From Verrucomicrobiota bacterium (GTDB lineage Bacteria > Verrucomicrobiota > Verrucomicrobiia > Chthoniobacterales > Xiphinematobacteraceae): 64,000 nucleotides of DNA. Below, in pieces: positions 40,843-48,872 of the stretch. The stretch is from the NCBI GenBank assembly GCA_023269545.1, contig JAHFTB010000010.1, positions 1-64,000 of the forward strand, written 5' to 3'. The notes below the pieces were generated by a model. The model saw only the letters and a list, made by a program, of their open reading frames with translations, ran no database searches and had not been told where the DNA came from. How positions within the stretch are numbered: position 1 is the first letter of the stretch; the number at the start of each line of letters is the position of its first letter. The position numbers and the translations under genes are program-made.

Positions 40843-42213
40843 TCACAAAGGATTTGCCACGAGGTCATAAACCTGAGTGCCCACTACCTGGACGTCGATA
40901 AATTCTCCTGGCAGTGAAGGTTGAGTGAGGATGACCTTGCAATCTACGTCGGGAGCATCATGCGCCGTACGGCCTGTATGCGGAGTTTCGACTAAAACTC
41001 GGAGGTGCTTTTCCATCTGACTGTGGGCGACCTCGGTGGCGATTTTTTGTTGCAGGATCATAGCGCGTCGCATGCGATGATTTTTTTCGGCAACAGAAAT
41101 TTGTTTTTCCATCTTTGCCGCGCGGGATCCTTCTTCCTGTGAATAGATAAATACGCCCAGCCTTTCAAAACGTATGGCTTCAATAAACTCCAAAAGGGAT
41201 TCAAAGTGTTCGGCTGTTTCTCCCGGAAATCCCACAATGAAGGTAGTGCGGATAGCGAGATGAGGAATTCCGGCACGTAAACGAACGATGAGATCTTCGA
41301 TGTGTTGACGGGAGGTTTCTCTTCGCATCGTATTGAGCATGTCCTCATGAATATGCTGAAGGGGCATGTCTATGTAGGGGACGACCTTGGGATTTCTTGC
41401 GATTGCGCTAATGAGTTCATCGCTCCAATGAGCGGGGTGAGTATAAAGGAGCCGAATCCAAAAATCTCCTTCAAGATGCGCTATTTCATCCAAAAGTTTG
41501 GAAAGAGTGGGGCCTCGTTGGGAATCCACTGGTTGTCGCGGCCCCGCCTTTTGCTCCCAGAGATCCATGCCAAAGTAAGTGGTGTCTTGGCTAATTAAAT
41601 TAATTTCCCGGACGCCTTGGCTGACCAGAGACTTCACTTCACTGACTACAGAGGAAATTGTTCGGCTGCGGTGACGTCCGCGCATCCGGGGAATGACGCA
41701 AAAACTGCAAGGATGATTGCAGCCTTCTGCGATTTTAAGATAGGCCGAGTGCGGAGGGGTAAGACGGAAACGGGGGGTATCGTAATCGGGAATGTATCGG
41801 GAGGCGGCGCGAGCGACGAGGTTAATTGGCGATTCCACTTCGCTTGCCAACAGCCCTTGCAAAAGGGAGCCCATCTCCGCGACTTGATCTAATCCCACAA
41901 AGGCATCCACTTCAGGGAGTTCCTTGGCCAGCTCAGTGGCAAAGCGCTGGGCCATACAACCGCTCACTACAAGTTTTTGGCCGGCACGTTTCCGCTTTCC
42001 ACGGTTTTGATGTGCTTCCAGAATCGCATCGATGGATTCTTGTTTTGCGGAATCGATAAAGCCGCAAGTATTGATGATCAGAACATCCGCTTCTTCCGGA
42101 TCGGATGTAATCGCAAACCCATGCTGAATCGCATCGCCTAGCATGATCTCTGCGTCCACCAAATTCTTGGCGCAACCCAAGCTAATCATTCCTACCTTAT
42201 GAAACTGTTCCAT
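40843..42213 (-). CDS. rimO: Ribosomal protein S12 methylthiotransferase RimO
   Basis: 456 residues. UPF0004 domain cysteines in SLGCAKNLVDAEIMLG, INTCGFIDSAKQES and VSGCMAQRF; radical-SAM motif CNHPCSFCVIPRMRGRHRSR at ~165; C-terminal TRAM domain ending IDVQVVGTQVYDLVA. RimO adds a methylthio group to Asp88 of S12. The SCAKNLVD-type sequence separates it from MiaB. Its ATG directly follows the stop of the RodZ-like gene (TAA-ATG), so the two are co-translated. Confidence 0.96.
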   Translation of the reverse strand: MEQFHKVGMISLGCAKNLVDAEIMLGDAIQHGFAITSDPEEADVLIINTCGFIDSAKQESIDAILEAHQNRGKRKRAGQKLVVSGCMAQRFATELAKELPEVDAFVGLDQVAEMGSLLQGLLASEVESPINLVARAASRYIPDYDTPRFRLTPPHSAYLKIAEGCNHPCSFCVIPRMRGRHRSRTISSVVSEVKSLVSQGVREINLISQDTTYFGMDLWEQKAGPRQPVDSQRGPTLSKLLDEIAHLEGDFWIRLLYTHPAHWSDELISAIARNPKVVPYIDMPLQHIHEDMLNTMRRETSRQHIEDLIVRLRAGIPHLAIRTTFIVGFPGETAEHFESLLEFIEAIRFERLGVFIYSQEEGSRAAKMEKQISVAEKNHRMRRAMILQQKIATEVAHSQMEKHLRVLVETPHTGRTAHDAPDVDCKVILTQPSLPGEFIDVQVVGTQVYDLVANPL

Positions 42214-42972
42214 TTATCGTGAAATTTTATCCGGGGCGCGGCGAGAGGTCATGGCAGTGGGGGGAGTCAGCTGAGGGAGAGCCGGGGCAAAACTCATTCT
42301 CAACGCGCTTTTTAAAAGTCCAGCCTTTCTCTCTGAATTCTCCCCATTTGTCATCTTTAAAGGAGGCGGATTTACCGCTGCTATGCCAGGAACTGTTTCC
42401 AATAATGCGGAGTCAAAAGTGCGTACAGTGTCGAAACTAGGGGGGGAGGGTTTTGTGAGTGGAGCTCCAATTTGGATGGAAACAGGATGAGTTCTCATGA
42501 GAAGCCTTTGTTCTTCTCGAGAATGGCGATAGGTAAAATACAGCCAAAGTCCCAAAATGATAAGAAGCAACGTAATGCAACAGGTAGAAATCGCGGGAAA
42601 AACTCGCGAGGGTAAAGAAGATGACCGAAATTCCACGGTTTTATGGTTTCGGGAAACATTTTCGGAGGTCAATGCGCGACAGACCGGTTGGTAACCCCCT
42701 CTTCGGAAAGACCATTTTTCCGGCAGATGAGGCTCCACACGAGAGGGAGCAATGTTCAAGTATCTTGCATAATAAAGGATTAATAGTCGCGCATAACTAG
42801 CATGGGGAAGATGGTCGTGATCGTCTTGTTCTAGGTTGGTCACCTGTTGTGGACGCATTCTGAGATCGTGAGCAACCAATTCTATGGGAATCCCTCTTGC
42901 TTCCCGTGCTGAGCGAAGAATGGAGCCCGCCGACTCAACGGTTGTCCTGGGCGCTTGGGGCAATTTGTTCAT
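42214..42972 (-). CDS. RodZ-like membrane protein with helix-turn-helix
   Basis: 252 residues from ATG 42972 (MNKLPQAPRTTVES). N-terminal HTH_25-type domain (ESAGSILRSAREARGIPIELVAHDLRMRPQQVTNLEQDD), basic linker, one span at ~130-150 (VFPAISTCCITLLLIILGLWLYF) and a Pro-rich periplasmic tail. The layout matches RodZ, the MreB-anchoring shape factor, though the C-terminal RodZ beta-domain is not evident. Sits between ftsK and rimO on the same strand; a ftsK-rodZ-rimO run fits a cell-envelope/division grouping. Confidence 0.8.
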   Translation of the reverse strand: MNKLPQAPRTTVESAGSILRSAREARGIPIELVAHDLRMRPQQVTNLEQDDHDHLPHASYARLLILYYARYLNIAPSRVEPHLPEKWSFRRGGYQPVCRALTSENVSRNHKTVEFRSSSLPSRVFPAISTCCITLLLIILGLWLYFTYRHSREEQRLLMRTHPVSIQIGAPLTKPSPPSFDTVRTFDSALLETVPGIAAVNPPPLKMTNGENSERKAGLLKSALRMSFAPALPQLTPPTAMTSRRAPDKISR

Positions 42973-43004
42973 GTGATATACCTTACATTTGCACAAAATT
43001 TAAA

Positions 43005-45347
43005 TTACAGAGAGTCCAGATCGATAAGAATTTCTCGGTCTTTTGTACCTTCTTTTGGTCCAAGTATCCCTCTCTGTTCGAGAATATCCACCACTCTGGC
43101 GGCGCGGCTATAGCCGAGACGCAGCCGTCTTTGGAGCATTGAGGTCGAAGCTTTTCTTTCTTGCTGGATGATTTCAAGGCATTTTTGTACTAATTGTTCC
43201 TCGTCTTCAGTGACGTCTCCTTCCAGATGAGGTCCTCTTTCCAACTTTTCCTGAATGGAGGTCTCATATCTAGGAGCAGATTGGGCAGCGACAAAGTCCA
43301 CCAGGCGCCGAATTTCTTCGTCCGTGACCAGCACACCTTGGGCTCTAAAAAGCTTTGAAGTGCCCGGGGGCAGGTAGAGCATATCTCCCTGTCCAAGAAG
43401 TTTTTCAGCTCCATTCTCATCTAAAATGATTCGGCTGTCGATTTTTGAGGCGACTTGAAAGGCTATTCTAGAGGGAATATTTGCTTTGATGATACCGGTG
43501 ACGACGTCTGCCCGAGGGGTTTGGGTGGCCACAATCATGTGGATACCAGCAGCCCGTGCCATTTGTGTGATGCGAGCAATCGCATTTTCCACATCGGCGG
43601 GAGAGGTTTGCATCAGGTCGGCAAGCTCATCGACGATGACGACAATATATTCGAGCCGATCAGGGATTTTGAGGTCGCTGTCACGAGGAACCCGAACTTC
43701 CTCCGAAGAATCGGTTTTTTGCCCGTTTTCGTCCTCTGATTCGGCCGGGGATTGTGGAGTGGTGCGGGAATTAAATCCTTGGATATTCCGAACTCCACAG
43801 GCGGCGAAGATCCGGTATCGATTCTCCATTTCATCGATCACCCATCGCAAGGCAAGCAATACCTTTTTGGGGTCGGTGACTACGGGAGTTACCAGATGCG
43901 GTAACTTATTGTAGATCTGCATTTCGACGACCTTGGGGTCGATCATAATGAAGCGGAGATCCTGGGGAGAATGACGGAAGAGCAAGCTGGCGATGAGAGC
44001 ATTGATACAGACACTCTTGCCGCTCCCCGTGGTTCCTGCGACTAGCAGATGGGGCATTTGTGCCAAATCAGCCAAAATGGTGTTGCCATACACGTCCTTA
44101 CCCAATGCCACCGGAAGACGTGCCTGGGTTCCCAACCACGTTTCTGTTTCAAATAATTCGCGCAAGGTGACTTTTACTTTTTGCGAATTGGCAATTTCAA
44201 TGCCTACAGTGTCTTTACCGGGAATGGGCGCCAAGATATTGATGCGTTCGGCGCGAGTGGCTCGTGCGATATCTTTTTCCAGACTGAGAATCCGGTCTAC
44301 GCGGACGCCATCGGCGGGATAAATTTCGTATCGCGTGATCGTGGGCCCCTTCGTAATATCTCCGGGCGTTGTCTCGATGGAAAACTGCTGCAGGGTCTGT
44401 ATGATGGTATCCTGGATGGTCCGCAGCTCATTGGGATCCGTTGGTTTCACTCCTTCAGTTTGGGGAGGATCCAGCACATCGGAACTGGGAAGAACATAAT
44501 GATCCAACTGGAGGTGAGTAAGACCGCTCGATGGTTTTTGTTCCTTGGAAGGAGGTTGGAGAGTCGAGGCAGGAACCGATGTATCAATAATTTTAGATCG
44601 CGGAAAAACTTCTTTCTCAGTAAAAGGAGGAGGAGCGGGTTCCGCAGAAGATTTGGAAAGTTTTTGGGTGAGTTTTTTTTCGAGTTTGCTCGTCTTTTTT
44701 TCCAAGACTTTCTTCTGAACCTCCACCTGAGCCAGCTCATCCATCTGTTCAAAACGCTTTTCCCAAGCCCGCTGAAGATATAAACGGACCGAAATAATCA
44801 GCTCTCGCACAAAGGCGATAGGGTGAAATCCTGTGGTGAGAATGAGGCTGGCAATATAAAGCATCAGCAGAATCACCGTCGATCCTACCGTGCCCAAAGG
44901 ACTGAAAGCTTGGGTCAGAGCACTCCCAAACCAACCTCCCGGTCCCTCGATTCCAAATTTATTCTTCCAGCTTTGGAGAAACCAGGGTTGGATTTCCATC
45001 AGAGAGCAGAAGGTGAGAAGAAGGACAGAACCCCATCCCAATCGTTCCTTGAGCGAAAACGATGCACGAAGCAGCTTGCCAATTCCAAATGCAATAAGAA
45101 GGATGGAAATTAAGTAAGAGCCTGCGCCAAAAAGAAAATATCCATAGCCGGCCGAAATAGCACCGACTAATCCCACATAATTTTCTGTCGGAAAATTCGG
45201 AGGGGAGGCTGCCGAAATCAAAGGAATATAGGAGGGAACATCTCTCGGATCATAAGAAATTAGCGCCAGGAAAATGAGAAGTCCCACGGCTAAGAAAAAA
45301 AGACCTGTGACTTCCTGAAATGACTGACTGTTACGCGGTCGATTCAT
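43005..45347 (-). CDS. ftsK: DNA translocase FtsK/SpoIIIE
   Basis: 780 residues. Four N-terminal spans, charged linker with a KKVLEKKTSKLEKKLTQKL coiled coil, FtsK alpha/beta motor with Walker A GTTGSGKSVCINAL, RFIMIDPKVVEM, Walker B YIVVIVDELADLM, and a C-terminal winged-helix gamma domain (ALTDEDEQLV-like DEEQLVQKCLEIIQQERKAS, YSRAARVVDILEQRGI) that reads KOPS. It pumps chromosome DNA through the septum. Start ATG 45347 gives MNRPRNSQSFQEVTG. Complete. Confidence 0.96.
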   Translation of the reverse strand: MNRPRNSQSFQEVTGLFFLAVGLLIFLALISYDPRDVPSYIPLISAASPPNFPTENYVGLVGAISAGYGYFLFGAGSYLISILLIAFGIGKLLRASFSLKERLGWGSVLLLTFCSLMEIQPWFLQSWKNKFGIEGPGGWFGSALTQAFSPLGTVGSTVILLMLYIASLILTTGFHPIAFVRELIISVRLYLQRAWEKRFEQMDELAQVEVQKKVLEKKTSKLEKKLTQKLSKSSAEPAPPPFTEKEVFPRSKIIDTSVPASTLQPPSKEQKPSSGLTHLQLDHYVLPSSDVLDPPQTEGVKPTDPNELRTIQDTIIQTLQQFSIETTPGDITKGPTITRYEIYPADGVRVDRILSLEKDIARATRAERINILAPIPGKDTVGIEIANSQKVKVTLRELFETETWLGTQARLPVALGKDVYGNTILADLAQMPHLLVAGTTGSGKSVCINALIASLLFRHSPQDLRFIMIDPKVVEMQIYNKLPHLVTPVVTDPKKVLLALRWVIDEMENRYRIFAACGVRNIQGFNSRTTPQSPAESEDENGQKTDSSEEVRVPRDSDLKIPDRLEYIVVIVDELADLMQTSPADVENAIARITQMARAAGIHMIVATQTPRADVVTGIIKANIPSRIAFQVASKIDSRIILDENGAEKLLGQGDMLYLPPGTSKLFRAQGVLVTDEEIRRLVDFVAAQSAPRYETSIQEKLERGPHLEGDVTEDEEQLVQKCLEIIQQERKASTSMLQRRLRLGYSRAARVVDILEQRGILGPKEGTKDREILIDLDSL

Positions 45348-45367
45348 GGTGAGTTCGTAATGGGTGT

Positions 45368-45509
45368 TTCGGAGTTCGTGGAAGTGGGTGGTTCTTAGTT
45401 CGCAACAATTGAGGGTTCGTCATGGGGAGATCCATTCGATTCTTAGAGGCAATTCGCAGTTTTTTGAGGCTGCAGGTTCTAGGAACCACTCACTTCTACG
45501 AACTCCGAA
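45368..45509 (-). repeat. 31-bp inverted repeats of GTTCGTA type framing gene-pointing copy G
   Basis: 45368-45398 and 45479-45509 are inverted copies with three mismatches in 31 positions, rich in GAGTTCGT/ACGAACTC heptamers. Between them, on the minus strand at 45431-45472, is a gene-pointing element (CAGCCTCAAAAAACTGCGAA, TTGCCTCTAAGA, CGAATGGATC) directed to ftsK. The leader of ftsK could thus fold into one large stem with the element in its loop. Confidence 0.75.
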
Positions 45510-45516
45510 CCACTCA

Positions 45517-46473
45517 CTACGAACTATTCTTGCGCCACCGGCTTAAAATCTTATGAGCGGAACTTGCCGGAGCCTCGTCAATAAAGTAGGCAATCGCTGC
45601 CTTGCCGATAGCATAAGTTCCCGTACCGGCTACAAATCCGGAAACCGCACTTCCCCAAAAAGGTACTAATCGAACTACCACTCGAGCGCTTTCACGGAAA
45701 AGCACTCCTGCACCAATGTTCAATCCCACCGCACCTAAAAATTCTGCTATCGTGATTACTTTAAGGCGTCGACCGCTGCAGTATGCGATGATTCCTACCA
45801 TAAAAGATTGAAGTGAGGTCAAAATGGGTAAATCGGCGAGAGGAATCGGTTGCATCCCGATGATTCCGCAGACGGTAGCAAAAGAATGAAGCAATGTATT
45901 TGCAATGTGTCGCTGAGCGCCTTTTGCTTTCAATACGCGGGCCATTTCCAGCTTAGCCGCATTAGGAAGCAGTTCGCACAGCAAGGCAACGGCCGCTCTG
46001 TCGGAAGAAGCAATGCGTACTTCATGGTCTCGAAACTCCGCTGGTAGGGTGAAACCATTGGGTTCATTGGCATCCAGAAGAAGAAGAATCGGACACTGGT
46101 GGCTCTCGAGGTTGCACGCCTTCAGTCGCGTGAGTTCGCTCGAGGTGACAGAAGATAAAATGATAGCGACATCGGGTTGCTGAGCCGCGATTCCCGCTTG
46201 GAATAAGTCTTCGTCACAATTCTCCCGAGCATCCAGAATCCGCAGAATTCCTCGGTCGGGCAAAGAATAGTCGCGCCATCCCTGTTCGGTTTCACCAGTT
46301 ACAGGCTCCATTTCACACCAGTTTGCGAGTAATTCGTGAATCGGCCGAGAAATTTTGCCCAATAAGACTAATCGCGCAGGCCGTTGCTCGAGAAAAATCT
46401 CTCGAATAGGAGTCAGTTCGTTGAGAATAGGATGGGCCAACCGTTTGGGTAACTTCTCCGCAAGTGCTGTCAC
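45517..46473 (-). CDS. DUF697/YcjF-type membrane protein with GTPase-like remnant
   Basis: 318 residues. The C-terminal ~150 residues (AKLEMARVLKAKGAQRHIANTLLHSFATVCGIIGMQPIPLADLPIL..., then GFVAGTGTYAIGKAAIAYFI) are a DUF697 domain with hydrophobic helices. The N-terminal half has a Rossmann/GTPase-like pattern (ARLVLLGKISRPIHELL, ILRILDARENCDED, PILLLLDANEPNG) but no GxxxxGKS P-loop or NKxD, so it looks like a degenerate GTPase. Function unknown; relatives associate with GTPases such as YcjX. Confidence 0.72.
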   Translation of the reverse strand: MTALAEKLPKRLAHPILNELTPIREIFLEQRPARLVLLGKISRPIHELLANWCEMEPVTGETEQGWRDYSLPDRGILRILDARENCDEDLFQAGIAAQQPDVAIILSSVTSSELTRLKACNLESHQCPILLLLDANEPNGFTLPAEFRDHEVRIASSDRAAVALLCELLPNAAKLEMARVLKAKGAQRHIANTLLHSFATVCGIIGMQPIPLADLPILTSLQSFMVGIIAYCSGRRLKVITIAEFLGAVGLNIGAGVLFRESARVVVRLVPFWGSAVSGFVAGTGTYAIGKAAIAYFIDEAPASSAHKILSRWRKNSS

Positions 46474-46504
46474 GCGATTAAAAAAAGAAAGAAATTCTTT
46501 GCGA

Positions 46505-46990
46505 TTAATGTTTTGTTAGCTCCGCAAACAAAATGTCTGCGTGCTCCTCCGGTTTGACCTTGCGAAAGACCGCACGGATCCGTCCGTCGGGTCCAATGAC
46601 AAAAGTGCTGCGTTCCGTACCCATGTATTTCTTTCCATACATGCTTTTTTCCACCCAGACGCCGAAATTTTCGGAAATTTTGTGTTCCGTATCCACTAGG
46701 AGGGGAAAAGGAAGAGAGAATTTGTCGATAAATTTACGATGGCTTTTTTCTCCATCAACACTTACGCCAAAAACCTGTACATTCAAAGCAGCAAATTTGC
46801 TCCATGTATCTCTGAGACCACAGGCCTGCTTAGTGCAACCTGGCGTGTCATCCTTAGGATAAAAGTAAAGAGCCCAAGTTTTATCCCTAAACTCGGAAGA
46901 CAGGAGCGGAGTGCCTTCCCCATAAATGCCTCCCACCGCAATAGTCTCAAAAGACGGGGCCAGATCTCCTGAATTGAGCTGCTTTAACAT
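46505..46990 (-). CDS. bcp: Peroxiredoxin, BCP/PrxQ type
   Basis: 161 residues. ALYFYPKDDTPGCTKQACGLRDTW carries the peroxidatic Cys (residue ~52) in PGCT and a resolving Cys five residues later, the atypical two-Cys PrxQ arrangement; GVSVDGEKSHRKFIDKFSLPFPLL and GTERSTFVIGPDGRI complete the fold. It reduces peroxides with thioredoxin in the cytoplasm. Monocistronic; an ~80-bp element follows upstream of its promoter region. Confidence 0.94.
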   Translation of the reverse strand: MLKQLNSGDLAPSFETIAVGGIYGEGTPLLSSEFRDKTWALYFYPKDDTPGCTKQACGLRDTWSKFAALNVQVFGVSVDGEKSHRKFIDKFSLPFPLLVDTEHKISENFGVWVEKSMYGKKYMGTERSTFVIGPDGRIRAVFRKVKPEEHADILFAELTKH

Positions 46991-47042
46991 ATATTTCCAA
47001 AATCTCCTCTCTCCTCCATTTGTCCGGAGAAGATGATTTAAG

Positions 47043-47122
47043 TGACGTTACGCATTTTTAGGAGCTCTGGGAGCAAAAAAACCATTTTAGCCTACAAGGT
47101 TTCCTTTTTTTGCGTCACATCA
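47043..47122 (+). repeat. ~80-bp GATGTTACGC-ended element, copy 6
   Basis: Ends TGACGTTACGCA and TGCGTCACATCA: one end has the TT form and the other the CA form, so this copy has lost the matched state seen in copies 2-4, 7 and 8. Confidence 0.9.
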
Positions 47123-47190
47123 CTTATTTAAAAAGGCTTCACATCCAAACCCAGTTGTCAACTGGCATCAAATATCCCATAGGTAAGCAG

Positions 47191-47673
47191 ATGCGCTTTT
47201 TGTTTTATATACTAGGTTTGCTACTGATCCTGAGTCTCCTCCCAAAAGCATTTGCCCAAAATGCCGTACCCAAAGTGGTACTTCTTGATGAGAAGCAAAA
47301 TGAAACAAAGTCCAGTCCCACGGGCATGCTCGAAAAGTTTTTTAGCGGGGTCAAATCCGGAAATCTGGACGATGCCTTAGCTGTCCTGACAAAGAACTCG
47401 CTTTTGGTTCATAAACCCGAAGATATTGCGACCCTTAAGAAGGGAACCCAACAAGCCCTCGACAAATATGGAGAGGTAGCTGGATTCGAAGTTCTTGAGA
47501 CCAAGACTGTCGGGAAAAGTCTCCTCCGAATCACTTGTATTTCTCTCGGAGAAGAGATGCCTCTCAGATGGAAGTTTTTTTTCTATAAGACCAAAGATAC
47601 ATGGCGGCTGTTAGATATGCGAGTCGATAGCGGAATCGTTGACCTTTTTGATGATTTAGGTCGCACCAAGTGA
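47191..47673 (+). CDS. Exported protein of unknown function, NTF2-like
   Basis: 160 residues from ATG 47191: MRFLFYILGLLLILSLLPKAFA is a Sec signal with cleavage after AFA. The mature part (LEKFFSGVKSGNLDDALAVLTKNSLLVHKPEDIATLKKGTQQALDKYG, then LRITCISLGEEMPLRWKFFFYKTKDTWRLLDMRVDSGI) has the alpha-hairpin/curved-sheet pattern of NTF2-like domains. The frame is open to 47110 in the repeat element, but the signal peptide marks the real start. Its stop overlaps the GTG of the UbiA gene. Function unknown. Confidence 0.75.
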   Translation: MRFLFYILGLLLILSLLPKAFAQNAVPKVVLLDEKQNETKSSPTGMLEKFFSGVKSGNLDDALAVLTKNSLLVHKPEDIATLKKGTQQALDKYGEVAGFEVLETKTVGKSLLRITCISLGEEMPLRWKFFFYKTKDTWRLLDMRVDSGIVDLFDDLGRTK

Positions 47674-48500
47674 AATCGTTTCTTCACTTTATTCGCTTCT
47701 CGCATACGATTTTTGCACTCCCATTCGCCTTAGGTGCTATGGGAGTGGCAGCACAAGGACTGCCTGCCGTGGAAACTATTTTGCTCATTATATTGGCAAT
47801 GGTTTTTGCTCGGACTGCAGCCATGACCTTCAATCGACTCGCCGATTGGGAATTGGATAAACGCAATCCGCGCACAGCCGGCCGTCACCTTCTCGTCCAT
47901 CGTTCGACGGCCATTGCCGCCTGTGCGATCTCTGCCATTCTTTTCATAGCCACTGCCTGGACAATTAATTCCCTGTGTGGATTCCTTTCCCCGGTCGCTT
48001 TGGCAATGGTATTTTTTTACTCCCTTACAAAACGATTCACTTATGCGGCACAGTTTTTCTTGGGATTGGCACTAGCCATATCGCCCGTCGGCGCCTGGAT
48101 CGCGGTGACCGGTGCCTTCGCGCTTCCTCCGCTCATACTTGCTTTCGGAGTGATTCTTTGGGTTGCAGGGTTTGATATGATTTATGCTACACAAGATGTG
48201 GAAATAGATCGGGAAGAGGGCCTGAAATCCATGGTAGTGCTATTAGGTGTGCCGGCCTCTCTCCTCTTGGCTCAAGCATTACACGCAGGAATGTTTCTCT
48301 GCCTGATTCTCTTCGGATGGCAGGCAAATTTAGGCATTCCTTATGCTATTATGCTCATCCTAATACTTGGTGTTCTAATTTGGGAACATCGCGTTGCCAG
48401 ACGGAAAGACTTAGATTCGATTCAGCAGGCGTTTTTTGTAAGTAATGCCCTAGTGGGACTGCTTTTTGTAGTAGGAGTCTTTGCAAACTATATTTTTTAG
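47670..48500 (+). CDS. UbiA-family polyprenyltransferase
   Basis: 276 residues from GTG 47670 (GTGA overlap with the upstream stop). Eight or nine spans; the two Asp-rich diphosphate-binding motifs are NRLADWELDKRNPRTAGR at ~52-69 (first D of NDxxD is R, the others kept) and ATQDVEIDREEGLKS near 172-186. It attaches a polyprenyl chain to an aromatic acid in quinone biosynthesis; the NRLxDxxIDxxNPRTxxR form is the one typical of the futalosine-pathway MqnP/UbiA-like group. Which quinone is made cannot be told from this window. Confidence 0.85.
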   Translation: MKSFLHFIRFSHTIFALPFALGAMGVAAQGLPAVETILLIILAMVFARTAAMTFNRLADWELDKRNPRTAGRHLLVHRSTAIAACAISAILFIATAWTINSLCGFLSPVALAMVFFYSLTKRFTYAAQFFLGLALAISPVGAWIAVTGAFALPPLILAFGVILWVAGFDMIYATQDVEIDREEGLKSMVVLLGVPASLLLAQALHAGMFLCLILFGWQANLGIPYAIMLILILGVLIWEHRVARRKDLDSIQQAFFVSNALVGLLFVVGVFANYIF

Positions 48501-48872
48501 AGCTCTCTTCGTTGAATTGAGTGGGCAAATGCGGAAGATAGGACCGGCAGTTGATAAGAATCTCAGTTCCCGGGCAGAACCTAAAAAATAGGTGTTCATA
48601 TAAAATATTCGACTTTCTGTTCAGTATTCATTTTTTTATGCCGTTGCTAAAATAATTTTTTGTGGTTTATTTCCAGCCGCATTTAATGGATTTCGCAATA
48701 TCAATATATTGCGTTGCAGAATCATGTAATAATATTTTATCGAAATAATAATATTAACTGACGTGACGCACTTTGAGGAGCTCTTGGAGAAAAAACCATT
48801 TTAGCCTACAAGGTTTCCCTTTTTTGCGTCACATCACATATTAATTTAAATTTATACTGATAATTATTACTT
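48501..48872. other. 370-bp leader region of the giant toxin-like gene
   Basis: AT-rich, no gene. It contains ~80-bp element copy 7 (48759-48836) ending 36 bp before the ATG, and at ~48553-48590 a possible degenerate piece of the gene-pointing element (CTCAGTTCCCGGGCAGAACC). Promoter-like TTGCGT / TAATAT boxes occur at ~48710-48735 but are not decisive. Confidence 0.5.
48759..48836 (+). repeat. ~80-bp GATGTTACGC-ended element, copy 7
   Basis: Ends TGACGTGACGCA / TGCGTCACATCA, both in the TG/CA form. Lies directly upstream of the toxin-like gene, within its untranslated leader. Confidence 0.9.
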
